NCBI GenBank assembly: GCA_944392465.1
Contig: CALXWR010000011.1
Location: 1 to 35,051 of the forward strand
Origin: an uncultured Clostridia bacterium
Lineage (GTDB): Bacteria > Bacillota > Clostridia > TANB77 > CAG-508
Reading direction: 5' to 3'
DNA length: 35,051 nt
The notes under the pieces were generated by a model. That model was not told where the DNA came from, ran no database searches, and saw only the letters and a list, made by a program, of their open reading frames with translations. Positions 1 through 8,194 of the stretch are shown here, in pieces. The first letter of the stretch is position 1. Every line of letters starts with the position of its first letter. A program made the position numbers and the translations under genes.

Positions 1-1
1 A

Positions 2-1216
2 AATGATTTATTTATACAAAATAATGGGATTCAATTAAGCAAATTAATGTATGAAAATGCTCAAAAAAAACTAGATATGAATTTAATAGGAGAACGAACA
101 TATACAAGGATAGTTGGAACTATAAAAACTATTGAAAAAAGTCTACTAGGAAATAAAAATATAATTGATGTTACTTCTAATGATATACAAGAATATTTAA
201 ATAGTTTAAAAAATTATAGTAATTCCACTATAAAGAAAATAAAAGAGCAATTTTCACAAATTTTTAGAGAAGCTATTAACAAAGGATATATTACAAAAAA
301 TCCAATGTATGGAGTTATAACTCCTAGAAGTACTCAAGAAAGAAAACCAGTAAGAGCTTTAACGATAGATGAACAACAAAAATTTACAAGTTATTTATTA
401 AATGTTCCTATTTCTGAAGAACCATTTAAAGTCATATATCTAATTCAAATGTATTTGGGTTTAAGAATTGGAGAAGTTCTTGCTTTAAAGAATTCAGATA
501 TAAATTTGTATAAAAATCTTGTTTCTGTAAATAAAACTTTAACAACAGACATAAATTCTAAAATTGTAATTAGAAATGCAACGAAAACTTATGCTGGTAT
601 AAGAGAAGTTCCTATTCCGTTATTCATTAGAAAAGAGGTATTAAATCAAATGCAAAGAGCAGAAAGCAATAAGGATAAACTTTTATTTTTAAATCCTAAG
701 GGAGAATTTGTACGACCTAATACAGTCAATAAAAAATTAAAAGAATTGCTTAGAAAAATTGGTATTGAAGGAATTACTACACATAGCTTACGTCACACAT
801 TTGGAACTAGATGTATTGAAGCAGGAATGAGAGCTGTGGCTCTTCAAAGGTTAATGGGTCATACTGATGTATCAGTAACATTGAATACATACACATCTGT
901 ATTTAATAAATACAAGGAGTCGGAGCTCGAAAAAGTTAATAATTACTATTTAGATAATGAAATTATTAATTCTATATCAAACAATAAATTAGATTTATAT
1001 AATTTAAGTCCAAATGACTGGAAAGTAATTGAAGATGAAACTGCTAGAGTCAAATCCGAATACAATCTTCTTACTAAAGATTTTTCTGAAATGAATGAAA
1101 AAGATATTAAAGAATTTGAAAAATTAATAGTAAAGTACCAAAAAGAAATAAAACTTTTAAAAGAAAAACTAAGAAATAATAAAATTGAAAAAAATATTTC
1201 TGATGATGAAAAATAG
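2..1216 (+). CDS. Tyrosine recombinase/integrase, 5'-truncated by window
   Basis: Site-specific tyrosine recombinase of the Tn916/phage integrase type, expected to insert and excise the element that carries it. The frame is open without a stop from base 2 through the ATG at 47, so the true start lies upstream of the window. Counting from the ATG at 47, there is an N-terminal SAM-like core-binding domain (about 10-85), then the catalytic domain with Arg140 (GLRIGE), His246 and Arg249 (HSLRH), His272 (GHT) and the nucleophile Tyr282 (LNTYTS). A Lys/Glu-rich coiled tail of about 90 residues follows the catalytic core and is longer than in most family members. The neighbouring MobV relaxase marks this as an integrative mobilizable element. 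The recombinase class is certain; the target site is not shown directly. Confidence 0.93.
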   Translation, partial: NDLFIQNNGIQLSKLMYENAQKKLDMNLIGERTYTRIVGTIKTIEKSLLGNKNIIDVTSNDIQEYLNSLKNYSNSTIKKIKEQFSQIFREAINKGYITKNPMYGVITPRSTQERKPVRALTIDEQQKFTSYLLNVPISEEPFKVIYLIQMYLGLRIGEVLALKNSDINLYKNLVSVNKTLTTDINSKIVIRNATKTYAGIREVPIPLFIRKEVLNQMQRAESNKDKLLFLNPKGEFVRPNTVNKKLKELLRKIGIEGITTHSLRHTFGTRCIEAGMRAVALQRLMGHTDVSVTLNTYTSVFNKYKESELEKVNNYYLDNEIINSISNNKLDLYNLSPNDWKVIEDETARVKSEYNLLTKDFSEMNEKDIKEFEKLIVKYQKEIKLLKEKLRNNKIEKNISDDEK

Positions 1217-1251
1217 AATAGCTCTATATAAATAATAAGGAGAAGTGAAGA

Positions 1252-1521
1252 ATGAATAAAAATGATATAGAAAAAAAGGTTAAAGGTCTAAACCATTATA
1301 TGTTATCAAATAGTGATAAAGAGTTATTACTATTAAAAAATTCTAGTGTTTATACTTACAATAAAGCAATCGCGCTAATTAATAAAAATTGTAAAGATAA
1401 AACATGGTATGGAATTAGCGATAAGAATTGCTTTAAAACATGGGCTGAAGTTGAAGCTTTTATAGACGGAATTTGCAAAGGAAAAAATACAAATTTTTAT
1501 GAACATACAGAAGAAAGATAA
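1252..1521 (+). CDS. Hypothetical 89-aa accessory protein
   Basis: Not recognised. A small soluble protein that follows the integrase by 35 bases, with a good ribosome binding site (AAGGAGAAG) before the ATG. It is rich in Lys and Asn, has no membrane segment, and carries two Cys (CFKTW, GICKG). The position directly after the integrase and before a long hairpin suggests co-transcription with the integrase. A DNA-binding or excisionase-like role is possible but not supported by any motif. Base composition matches the surrounding element. Confidence 0.65.
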   Translation: MNKNDIEKKVKGLNHYMLSNSDKELLLLKNSSVYTYNKAIALINKNCKDKTWYGISDKNCFKTWAEVEAFIDGICKGKNTNFYEHTEER

Positions 1522-1563
1522 ATTTGTAAAATGGATCAAATGCGTTTGCTCCATTTTGCAAAT
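1522..1563 (+). terminator. Long imperfect hairpin after integrase operon
   Basis: The arms TTTGTAAAATGGA and TCCATTTTGCAAA pair with one mismatch, and an inner CAAA/TTTG pair closes a TGCG loop. It starts right after the stop codon of the preceding small gene. There is no clear T-run, so it may act as an RNA stabiliser or weak terminator, or as a structural site of the element. Confidence 0.5.
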
Positions 1564-1576
1564 AAGCTGGAAGGGG

Positions 1577-1691
1577 TTGGGAAACCTGCAGGGTTGCCCA
1601 TAACAAGATTTTTTAATAATAATTTATTAATATAATTTAATTTTTTTATTATATTAATGAATATCGTTAAAAAATTTTTAAAAATCTTGTT
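1577..1691. repeat. Nested inverted repeats (AACAAGATTTTT arms)
   Basis: AACAAGATTTTT (1602-1613) is exactly complementary to AAAAATCTTGTT (1680-1691). Inside lies a second palindrome, TTAATATAAT paired with ATTATATTAA. Just before, 1577-1600 can form a GGG/CCC hairpin. The whole stretch is gene-free and strongly AT-rich, as in replication or transfer regions of small mobile elements. Function is inferred from position only. Confidence 0.6.
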
Positions 1692-1701
1692 TTAGGGTTT
1701 A

Positions 1702-1828
1702 TTAAGGGGAGCAATCCCCTTAATCATACAGAACATTTTTAATGTTCTAGTATGTTAGAACACTTTAATATGTAGTGTTTATTAAGCCTAAATATAGAGC
1801 ATAAAAATATAGTAAGGCTACGAAGCCT
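1702..1828 (+). other. Candidate oriT of MobV type
   Basis: Four short inverted repeats stand in a row upstream of the relaxase: TTAAGGGG/CCCCTTAA (1702-1723), AGAACATT/AATGTTCT (1730-1748), AACACT/AGTGTT (1759-1779) and AGGCT/AGCCT (1815-1828). The third, reading TAGTGTTTATTA at its right arm, resembles the known pMV158-family MobV nick region, where the relaxase cuts in TAGTGTG/TTA next to a hairpin. This is an inference from memory of that family, strengthened by the MobV gene about 470 bases downstream. Confidence 0.55.
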
Positions 1829-1854
1829 AGCTTGAAAAATAAAGGAGGAAATAT

Positions 1855-2283
1855 ATGAATAAATTAAATGATATGTATAAAAGAAATAAGAAAAAGAGAA
1901 ATTTACAAAAGAATAAATATACTGATGTGCATAGAAATATAAAACCAGAAGATGCATTAAATTATTTTTTAGAAGATGAATTTCAGGATTTTAAAGAAGA
2001 TATAATGAAAAAATAAAAAAAAGAAATATTTGATACATCTTATGAAATTACAGCAAAAGAGGAAATAAAAGATACTATTAAAAATATGAATTTACACAGA
2101 GCAGAAAAAGAAATGTTAATTTTGCAAGAAAATATTTTAGATGAAATTTATCAAGATTGGCTTAAAGATGATACTCCACTTGGATTAAGTATGCAAGATA
2201 GTATAGAACAATCTATTGATATTTTAACAAAACATATTAGGAAGAAATATAATTTATCTAGGAAAAAAGATGGCGAAAGGTAG
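1855..2283 (+). pseudogene. Accessory gene split by an in-frame TAA
   Basis: A strong AAAGGAGG precedes the ATG at 1855, which opens a 53-codon Lys/Asn-rich reading frame ending at TAA (2014-2016). The same frame then continues with no stop from 2017 to 2283, including an internal ATG at 2086 with only a poor ribosome binding site. Read through, the product would be about 142 residues, with a basic N-terminus and an acidic helical C-terminal half (residues such as DEIYQDWLKDD). This looks like one gene interrupted by a nonsense change in an A-rich run. Two short proteins, or translational readthrough, are alternatives. It overlaps the start region of the relaxase gene, which fits a small auxiliary protein of mobilisation. 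Family not recognised. Confidence 0.55.
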
Positions 2284-2293
2284 GTGCTTAAAT

Positions 2294-3262
2294 GTGAGTT
2301 ATGCAATCATCAGAAATACCAACTATAAGATGAAAAATTTAGCAGGAATATATAGACACAACGAAAGAAAAAACACTCATTATTCAAACAAATACATAAA
2401 CAAGCAAAACTCTAAATTAAATTATTCATTAAAATCCCCCTACTCTACCTACGAAAAAATTTTTAGAGATATTAGAAAAAGTTATAACTTAAAAGGTATG
2501 ATTAAAAACGTAAGCAATGTAATGTGTGAATTAATAATTACTTCTGACAAAGAATTTTTTAATAGAATTGGCGAAGAAGAAACAAAAAGATATTTTAAAA
2601 CCGCATATAAATTTGTAGCAAATTATAAGAATTTAGGAGAACAATTTATAGTATCAGCTAAAGTTCATATGGACGAGTCTACTCCACATTTACATATTTT
2701 ATTCATACCTGTAGTTCATAAAAAAGATAAGAACGGAAATACAATAAGTAAAATTGCTTGTTCTGAGTTTTGGAAAGGTAAAGACAGTTACAAAAATTTA
2801 CAAGATAATTTTTATTCATATGTGACTAAATCAGGTTTTGATTTGGAACGAGGAAATAAAGAAGAAAACGAACATATTCCTGTAGAAAAGTTAAAAAAGA
2901 TTACTAATTATGAAATGCAAGAAATGTTTAAAGAAACAAACTATCTTGAGCAAGAGAAAAAAACAGATGACATTGAAATTATAAAAAAAGATTATAAACG
3001 TGTAATTCATAAATTCAACACTTTGGCAAATAGATATACACGAATAAAAAATATAGTTGAAGATACAATGATAAAAGCTGAAAAAATACAACAAGAAAAT
3101 ATTGAATTAAATGAAGAAAACCAAAGATTAAACACAGAGAACTCAAAGCTTAAGGACTATATAGATAAAACTTTTGAATATGTAAGTATATTATTCGACT
3201 TTTCAAAAAACAGATTAAAAAAATTAGTTAAATCTTTTATAGAAACGTTTAAATCAAAATAA
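2294..3262 (+). CDS. MobV-family relaxase (Mob_Pre)
   Basis: Conjugative mobilisation relaxase of the Pre/Mob type. It nicks one strand at oriT and leads the DNA into the recipient, using transfer machinery supplied by another element. I place the start at GTG 2294, because family members begin with (M)SYAI-R and GGTAGG lies 9 bases upstream; an ATG at 2270 in the same frame would add eight residues. Counting from that ATG, motif I is HNERKNTHYSN (30-40) and the metal-binding motif HMDESTPHLH spans 133-142. The C-terminal 90 residues are a Glu/Asn-rich coiled coil. At about 320 residues it is short for the family. It terminates at the bidirectional hairpin just downstream. Confidence 0.9.
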   Translation: MSYAIIRNTNYKMKNLAGIYRHNERKNTHYSNKYINKQNSKLNYSLKSPYSTYEKIFRDIRKSYNLKGMIKNVSNVMCELIITSDKEFFNRIGEEETKRYFKTAYKFVANYKNLGEQFIVSAKVHMDESTPHLHILFIPVVHKKDKNGNTISKIACSEFWKGKDSYKNLQDNFYSYVTKSGFDLERGNKEENEHIPVEKLKKITNYEMQEMFKETNYLEQEKKTDDIEIIKKDYKRVIHKFNTLANRYTRIKNIVEDTMIKAEKIQQENIELNEENQRLNTENSKLKDYIDKTFEYVSILFDFSKNRLKKLVKSFIETFKSK

Positions 3263-3290
3263 AAAAGGTTGCAGTATTGCAACCTTTTTT
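3261..3290. terminator. Bidirectional terminator
   Basis: GGTTGCA and TGCAACC form a perfect stem around a GTAT loop, flanked by AAAAAA on the left and TTTTTT on the right. It can therefore end both the relaxase transcript (+) and the convergent membrane-anchored gene (-), whose stop codon overlaps it. Confidence 0.9.
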
Positions 3291-3756
3291 ATTGTAATAC
3301 ATATTTCTCAATATAATATGGGTCAAGTTCTCCATTAGTTTTGCTTTTTGATTTACCTTTATTAGTTGTACTTATTGTTTTTAAATCGTCACTAACTTCA
3401 AAAGTATATGTTTCTACATAGTTATTACGTGTAAAGGAAAAAGTTACAGTTTTTATTTTTGGACTATAAGTATAAGTTCCTCTAAAATTATTATAAGTCA
3501 TTACACCATTTTTATAAAATATTAATGTGTTTTTGGTGTTATAAAAACCTAAAGAACCTGTTTCGAGAAAAGCTTTATCTGGGTTATTTACATATTCGGA
3601 ATCATCACTATAATTATAATAAGTTATTCCACCTTCGTATTTTCCTTCTAAATATGATTGATTATTTGCAGTTTCTCTAGTAACTAAAAAATAAATATTA
3701 ATTCCTATACTAACTACTAATAATATTACTAAGATTATCAGTAAGGACTTTTTCAT
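3289..3756 (-). CDS. Membrane-anchored hypothetical protein, 155 aa
   Basis: Not recognised. It has a short basic start (MKKS), one hydrophobic helix (about residues 4-24) and an extracellular domain of about 130 residues rich in Tyr, Asn, Ser and Thr, with predicted beta pattern (KYEGG, YKNGVMTY, TYTYS). There is no lipobox Cys, so it is a signal-anchored rather than lipid-anchored protein. The start is taken at ATG 3756, because AGAGGTG lies 6 bases before it; the GTG at 3765 is part of that ribosome binding site. It is the cargo-like last gene of the element before tRNA-Leu, convergent with the relaxase. Confidence 0.75.
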   Translation of the reverse strand: MKKSLLIILVILLVVSIGINIYFLVTRETANNQSYLEGKYEGGITYYNYSDDSEYVNNPDKAFLETGSLGFYNTKNTLIFYKNGVMTYNNFRGTYTYSPKIKTVTFSFTRNNYVETYTFEVSDDLKTISTTNKGKSKSKTNGELDPYYIEKYVLQ

Positions 3757-3765
3757 TTTAAACAC

Positions 3766-4079
3766 CTCTTTATCAAATATATTATTATTATAATATCATA
3801 AATAAAATAATGTACAATATATAAATTTAAAATTATTCAAAAGTAAATATTAAATATAGCAAAAATGATAATATTAATAAAAGCATTTTTTATTTTCATA
3901 CTTTTGGTGCTTAGTTTTTTTGTGCCACACGTATGAAAAAATTTCCTGAGCAGAACCTCTGAGCATATTCTGAGCAGAAAACAAAAAAACAATAAAAAAT
4001 GTTATAAAATGCTAAAAATTGGTAAATAATAAAATCTCTTGTAATCCGTTATTTGCAATACTTTTGAATAAGAATAGAA
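3766..4079. other. Gene-free junction: tandem CTGAGCA and inverted repeat
   Basis: No plausible gene. It holds a 9-bp inverted repeat (TTTTCATAC 3893-3901, GTATGAAAA 3931-3939) followed by three direct copies of CTGAGCA at 3946, 3959 and 3970, two of them extended as CTGAGCAGAA. Spaced short direct repeats near the end of an integrase-bearing element are typical of recombinase arm-type sites. This may be the right end of the mobile element, about 140 bases from tRNA-Leu. The attachment core cannot be fixed because the other end lies outside the window. Confidence 0.4.
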
Positions 4080-4112
4080 AAAGTTGAGATTGGTTATAAT
4101 CTCAACTTTTTT
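4078..4112. terminator. Terminator of tRNA-Leu (bidirectional)
   Basis: AAAGTTGAGAT and ATCTCAACTTT form an 11-bp stem around an 8-base loop, with A-run and T-run on the two sides. On the minus strand it lies 8 bases after the tRNA-Leu CCA end. Confidence 0.85.
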
Positions 4113-4120
4113 ATCATTTT

Positions 4121-4204
4121 TGGTGCGGGTGAGAGGACTCGAACCTCCACGCCGTTGGCACTGGTTCCTAAGACCAGCGCGTCTGCCAGTTCCGCCACAC
4201 CCGC
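4121..4204 (-). tRNA. tRNA-Leu (UAG)
   Basis: The minus strand reads GCGGGTG at the 5' acceptor arm and CACCCGC + ACCA at the 3' end. The anticodon stem CTGGT/ACCAG encloses the loop CTTAGGA, giving anticodon UAG. A long variable arm (TGCCAACGGCG region) confirms a class II Leu tRNA of 84 nt with encoded CCA. The mobile element lies on its 3' side, the usual place for tRNA-targeted integration. Confidence 0.96.
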
Positions 4205-4224
4205 ATTTCTTAATAACAAAATAT

Positions 4225-4253
4225 ATTTTAGCACACAGAAAAAACAATGTCAA
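4225..4253 (-). promoter_or_regulatory. Promoter of tRNA-Leu
   Basis: On the minus strand TTGACA (4253-4248), a 17-base spacer and TAAAAT (4230-4225) lie about 20 bases before the mature tRNA. Confidence 0.8.
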
Positions 4254-4362
4254 TACAAATTCATAAAAATTCTGAAGTTGTAATTTTCATGTTAAATTAC
4301 AAAATAAATTCTAAATAAATACAAAAAACAATATAAAGATAATATTTATGAAAACCTATATC

Positions 4363-4476
4363 TTTTCAAAATTAATAAAAAATGGTATAATATATATGTT
4401 ATTCGTAGTTATGCGAATCTAAACAAAAATAGCAATGCAATTAGAGTTCCTGTTCAACAACTGTTAGGAGGAAACA
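4363..4476 (+). promoter_or_regulatory. Promoter and structured leader of GC-rich cassette A
   Basis: TTTTCA, 17 bases, then TGGTATAAT (TATAAT 4386-4391, with extended TG). The leader of about 80 bases starts with a small ATTCG/CGAAT hairpin. Near the gene, TTCCT can pair with the AGGAGGAA ribosome binding site across CAACAACTGTT, so translation may be controlled by masking of the site. Confidence 0.55.
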
Positions 4477-4938
4477 ATGAAAAAGGGGTATTTTACCGTA
4501 TCAGATGGGACATTTTCCTTGTCCGAAACTGATGTTAAAAATCAGTTTTACTTCTATCGGAACGATGGAGGTGAGTTGACGGAAAACGGTCATGAGCCGA
4601 TGGATTTGTACCAAGTTTACATCATGCATCAGATGATGAGTGGCAAGATGAATGTTGAGGCCGTCTGTCAGGACATCAAGTATGAAATGTCTGGTGACAG
4701 AAAGGTCATTAGGATGACTGTGCGTGATACATGGAAGAGATCACTACTCCAAGAGTCAGATTCGAGTAACAGTAATGAGGATTTCCTGGTTGGGCTTCCT
4801 GAACAAACAGGAAGTGACGAAACTATCAGTCATCTGCAGGCAAGTGATGGCATCGCGGAGTCTCCAAGCTTGGCTGAGTGTCTGCGTGACTTTGTGCGTC
4901 ATTGCTGGCTGCATCTGCGTGACTGGTTTTTCGGATAG
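4477..4938 (+). CDS. GC-rich orphan protein A (153 aa)
   Basis: Not recognised. An acidic soluble protein with the usual AGGAGG five bases before ATG, standing alone between its own promoter and terminator. Codon use is close to 50% GC and quite unlike the roughly 30% GC genes around it, which points to transfer. It has one in-frame CGG (4558-4560, Arg28) that must be read as a normal triplet: skipping a base there would end in TGA six codons later. The C-terminal third carries Ser/Glu-rich linker sequence and then a Trp-rich end (HCWLHLRDWFFG). It shares architecture, not obvious sequence, with the GC-rich genes at 11789, 20294 and 20841. Confidence 0.65.
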   Translation: MKKGYFTVSDGTFSLSETDVKNQFYFYRNDGGELTENGHEPMDLYQVYIMHQMMSGKMNVEAVCQDIKYEMSGDRKVIRMTVRDTWKRSLLQESDSSNSNEDFLVGLPEQTGSDETISHLQASDGIAESPSLAECLRDFVRHCWLHLRDWFFG

Positions 4939-4983
4939 CAAGTTACGGTGAAGCCCTAAGAGTAGTGGGATAACTGCTACACT

Positions 4984-5030
4984 CCTGTCATCAAAGTGTG
5001 TTTGTGCTTTTGGTGACAGGGGTATTTTTT
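4984..5030 (+). terminator. Terminator of GC-rich cassette A
   Basis: CCTGTCATCAAA pairs with TTTGGTGACAGG (one G-T pair) and is followed by GGTATTTTTT. Between the stop codon and this stem, GTAG/CTAC can form a second small hairpin. Confidence 0.85.
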
Positions 5031-5166
5031 GTAATTTGTTCTCCAAATGTTAAGAATAAAGAGTAACTTTGATGTTTTATTCTGTACATGTTTAAATAAT
5101 TAGAAGTATATGATATAATTGCTATAAATTTTATGATGTTATAAATAAAATGAAGGGATATGAATA

Positions 5167-6531
5167 ATGACACCAGTAGAAAAAAATAAAGAATATGAAG
5201 TAGAAATAATTGATAATGGATATGATGGAGAAGGAATAGCTAAAATTAATGATTTTACTATTTTTATTAATGGAGCAATAAAAGGAGAAAAATGTAAAGT
5301 ATTAATTGTAAAAGTAAATAAATCATTTGCATATGGAAAATTATTAGAAATTATAAAAAAATCAGATGCTAGAGTTAAGGCTGATTGTCCTACATATAAG
5401 AGATGTGGTGGCTGTAGCTTAAGACATATTAATTATGATGAAACATTAAAAATAAAAAGAGATATGGTACAAAATTTGGCTAATAAAACTTTAGATAATG
5501 GTATAAAAATTAATGAAGTTTTAGGGATGGAAGTCCCATATAATTATAGGAATAAGCTACAATATCCAGTAGGTGTAGATAAATGCGGAAATCCAATAAT
5601 GGGTGTTTTTGCTAGAAGAAGTCATGAGATAATTGAAGTACAAAAATGTCTTATACAAAATGAAAAAGCAGAGCAAGTCGCAAAAAGAATATTTGAATTT
5701 ATAAAAGAGAATAATATACCTGTATATAACGAAATTACAGGACAAGGGGCTATAAGACATATTGTTGTAAAAATAGGTATAAGAACAAATGAAATTATGT
5801 GCATCATAGTTTCAAATAAAGAAAAATTCGATAAAGAGTCAGAGTTAGTGCAAGAAATAGTAAGCAAATTTTCAAATATAAAAACAATTATAAAAAATGT
5901 AAATAGTAAAAACACAAATGTAATTCTTGGAGATAAAAACATAGTGCTATATGGTGATGGATATATTTATGACAAATTAGGAGAATATACTTTTAAAATT
6001 TCTGCAAATTCATTTTATCAAACTAATCCAGTACAAACTGAAAAACTATATAATAAGGCAATTGAATTTGCAAGATTGAATGAGGAAGATATTTTATGTG
6101 ATTTATATTGTGGAATCGGAACAATAGGTATTTTTGCTTCTAAAAAAGTAAAAAAAGTTTATGGGATTGAGATTGTTAAAGAGGCGGTAGAAGTAGCGAA
6201 AGAAAATGCAAAGATAAATAATGTTAATAATATTGAGTTTATTATAGGAGATGTAGAGCAAGCATTTAAAGACTTGATTGAAGAGAAAAATATTATACCA
6301 ACTGCAATAATAGTTGATCCACCAAGAAGGGGATTAGATGAAACAACAATAAGTAAAATACTTGATTTAGAAGTTAAAAAATTAGTATATGTAAGTTGTA
6401 ATCCGGCGACAATGGTTAGGGATATTAAACTTATGAATGAAAAATATGAGGTAAAAGAAATTCAACCTATAGACATGTTTCCATTCACAAGCTCTATCGA
6501 AAATGTGGCAGTTTTACAGTTGAAGATATAA
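5167..6531 (+). CDS. rlmD: 23S rRNA (uracil-5-)-methyltransferase, RlmD/RlmCD type
   Basis: SAM-dependent enzyme that makes m5U in 23S rRNA; Firmicutes homologues (RlmCD) modify two positions. An N-terminal TRAM RNA-binding domain (about 1-60, YDGEGIAK) is followed by the iron-sulphur Cys cluster CPTYKRCGGC, with the fourth ligand in VQKCLIQ. The methyltransferase domain shows DLYCGIGTIG (SAM binding), DPPRRG and the catalytic Cys in YVSCNPAT. The length of 454 aa is normal. AAGGGA lies 8 bases before the ATG. It is monocistronic between cassette A and the SIMPL gene. The family is certain; the exact target uridine is not shown by sequence. Confidence 0.94.
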   Translation: MTPVEKNKEYEVEIIDNGYDGEGIAKINDFTIFINGAIKGEKCKVLIVKVNKSFAYGKLLEIIKKSDARVKADCPTYKRCGGCSLRHINYDETLKIKRDMVQNLANKTLDNGIKINEVLGMEVPYNYRNKLQYPVGVDKCGNPIMGVFARRSHEIIEVQKCLIQNEKAEQVAKRIFEFIKENNIPVYNEITGQGAIRHIVVKIGIRTNEIMCIIVSNKEKFDKESELVQEIVSKFSNIKTIIKNVNSKNTNVILGDKNIVLYGDGYIYDKLGEYTFKISANSFYQTNPVQTEKLYNKAIEFARLNEEDILCDLYCGIGTIGIFASKKVKKVYGIEIVKEAVEVAKENAKINNVNNIEFIIGDVEQAFKDLIEEKNIIPTAIIVDPPRRGLDETTISKILDLEVKKLVYVSCNPATMVRDIKLMNEKYEVKEIQPIDMFPFTSSIENVAVLQLKI

Positions 6532-6695
6532 TAAATAAAAGATTCGAAAATTAGTTTAATTAAATATTATATAATTAATTGAAAATTATTGAAAAAATTT
6601 TAAATAATTCTTGTTAAAAAATTTTTAATATGATACAGTAGTTACAAAGGTTTCAACAGAGGAGAATAAATAGTAAAAAGAGGAGAGATGAAGTT

Positions 6696-7370
6696 ATGGA
6701 TATTATGGTTAAAGGAACTGGGACTAGATATTATAAAGCTGATGAAGTCGAGATAAATTTAAATTTTCATACAAATACAGATTCATATGAGACAGCTTTG
6801 GAAAAAGGTACAAATGATGTGCAAATATTTATAGAAGAAATATTAAATCAAATGAAATTTTCAAAGGAAGAAATGAAAACGAGAAGTTTTAGAATATATG
6901 AAGATAAAAGATATGATTATAAAAATAATGTTGAAAAAAGTTATGGATTTATATATGAACAAATGGCGAAACTAAAATTTGATTATGATATAAATGTTGT
7001 CGCAGAATTTATGGACAGAGTAAGTAAATTGTCAAATCCTCCAAAATATACAATTTCATTTAATGTAAAAGATGAGAAAAAAATTAAAGAGGAAGCTTTA
7101 GCAGATGCATATAATATGGCAAAGGAAAAAGCTGAAGCTATAGCTAAAGCAGCTGGAAAGAATTTAAAAGAATGTGTAAAAACAGATTTTAGACCTTTTG
7201 AAGAAAAAGTTTATTCTAACAGTTCACTAGATGGTAATATGTTTGTAGGAAGGGGAAGAGGGGCTATAGGAGCTGAAATGGCATCTGCCGAACAAACAAT
7301 AAAAACTATATTTACACCAGAAGATATAGAAATTTCAGAAACTTTATATTGTTTATGGATAACAGACTAA
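6696..7370 (+). CDS. SIMPL domain (DUF541) protein
   Basis: The SIMPL/DUF541 family includes periplasmic and surface stress proteins of unclear biochemistry that assemble in ring-like oligomers. The protein starts with the family pattern (M-VKGTG) and shows the repeated beta-alpha arrangement, including the conserved helix with EEALADAYNMAKEKAEAIAKA (about 130-150, given in parts: ALADAY, AKEKAEAIA). Unlike many relatives there is no signal peptide, so a cytoplasmic location is likely. The ribosome binding site AGAGGAGAG lies 8 bases upstream of ATG 6696. It ends at a strong terminator shared with the convergent vanW-like gene. Confidence 0.85.
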   Translation: MDIMVKGTGTRYYKADEVEINLNFHTNTDSYETALEKGTNDVQIFIEEILNQMKFSKEEMKTRSFRIYEDKRYDYKNNVEKSYGFIYEQMAKLKFDYDINVVAEFMDRVSKLSNPPKYTISFNVKDEKKIKEEALADAYNMAKEKAEAIAKAAGKNLKECVKTDFRPFEEKVYSNSSLDGNMFVGRGRGAIGAEMASAEQTIKTIFTPEDIEISETLYCLWITD

Positions 7371-7449
7371 GATATGTATATTAAGTAAAAATGGATGTAT
7401 AATATCCATAAATGAATTACAAGGAAGAAAAGTTAATAAATTATAAGTT

Positions 7450-7484
7450 AGTAGAAGAACATATTGGTATGTTCTTCTACTTTT
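7450..7484. terminator. Bidirectional terminator
   Basis: GTAGAAGAACATA (7451-7463) is exactly complementary to TATGTTCTTCTAC (7468-7480) around TTGG, followed by TTTT. It ends the SIMPL gene, and the vanW-like gene on the other strand stops within a few bases of it. Confidence 0.88.
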
Positions 7485-7488
7485 GTGT

Positions 7489-8194
7489 TTAAACGATTTT
7501 GTATACATCAACATAGACCTTGTTATTTTTTACATATGCTTTTAATTTAAGACTATAATCATTATGATTTTCAAATTTTAAGTCATAATAATCATATGCA
7601 ACGGTTGCATCTTTTCCCATTTCAATATATCCTACAGGTTTTCCATGTTCATGTCTTTCTGTAATTTCAACTCCATCAGTTTTTTTTGCAGCATTATAAA
7701 CTGTTGTGCTTACTTGGCAATTTCCACCACCTATAGCATTAATTAGTTTTCCATTAGCGAACGCATGAGCTTCTTTATAACCATCTTTTGCTAAGGGTTG
7801 ACCTACAACTTCACAAAAAGAAAATTCGTCATTTGATTTTACAATTGTTCCATTAATTCTAGAACAAGTTATTTTTATATTATTAACTCTGTTTTTGTTA
7901 TCATCTACTATTGGAGTAGAAAAACTACTTATTTTTGTTTCTGTTGGTATTTGATTATTCTCACCTTGTGTGTTATCTGAGGTAGAAGTATTATTTTCAT
8001 TTATGCTTGTAGTGTTTGAATTATTAAGTGAGTTTAAATTTGAACTCCCAGAATTATTTACATTAGCAGAAATTCTACTAGTACTGTAATTATTATTAGA
8101 TTGATTACTTGAATTTTTATTAAAAAAGAAATATAATATAGTACCGAATAACAATAAAGAGAACAACTAAAATTATTATCCACTTTTTATTCAT
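7489..8194 (-). CDS. VanW-like cell-surface protein, +1 shift at CGG
   Basis: VanW domain protein (family with YoaR), a membrane-anchored extracellular protein whose biochemical role is unknown; some members sit in glycopeptide resistance loci. The VanW domain covers the last 140 residues (NGTIVKSNDEFSFCEVVG, IGGGNCQVSTTVYNA, ERHEHG). A Ser/Asn/Thr-rich linker of about 65 residues joins it to the membrane anchor. The only good start is ATG 8194 with GGAGG five bases before it. From there 16 codons (MNKKWIIILVVL..) reach CGG at 8146-8144, and the zero frame ends soon after in TAA. Skipping the C continues as GTILYFFFNKN and completes a perfect anchor helix, giving 234 aa. The alternative TTG start at 8166 has no ribosome binding site and directly follows a stop. 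Confidence 0.85.
8143..8146 (-). other. +1 frameshift site CGGT in vanW-like gene
   Basis: Zero frame reads GTT ATT CGG TAC on the minus strand. The open frame of the protein needs ATT, skip C, GGT ACT. Codon 17 is the only in-frame CGG of this gene. The zero frame stops eight codons later. Confidence 0.8.

Noticed and set aside
4002..4253. Open reading frame on the minus strand over tRNA-Leu, and another on plus at 4084-4266
   Set aside because: Both are chance frames across the tRNA gene and its terminator.
7489..8166. VanW-like gene starting at TTG 8166
   Set aside because: No ribosome binding site, directly preceded by a stop, and a perfect start with GGAGG lies at 8194 in the frame that reaches the CGG shift.
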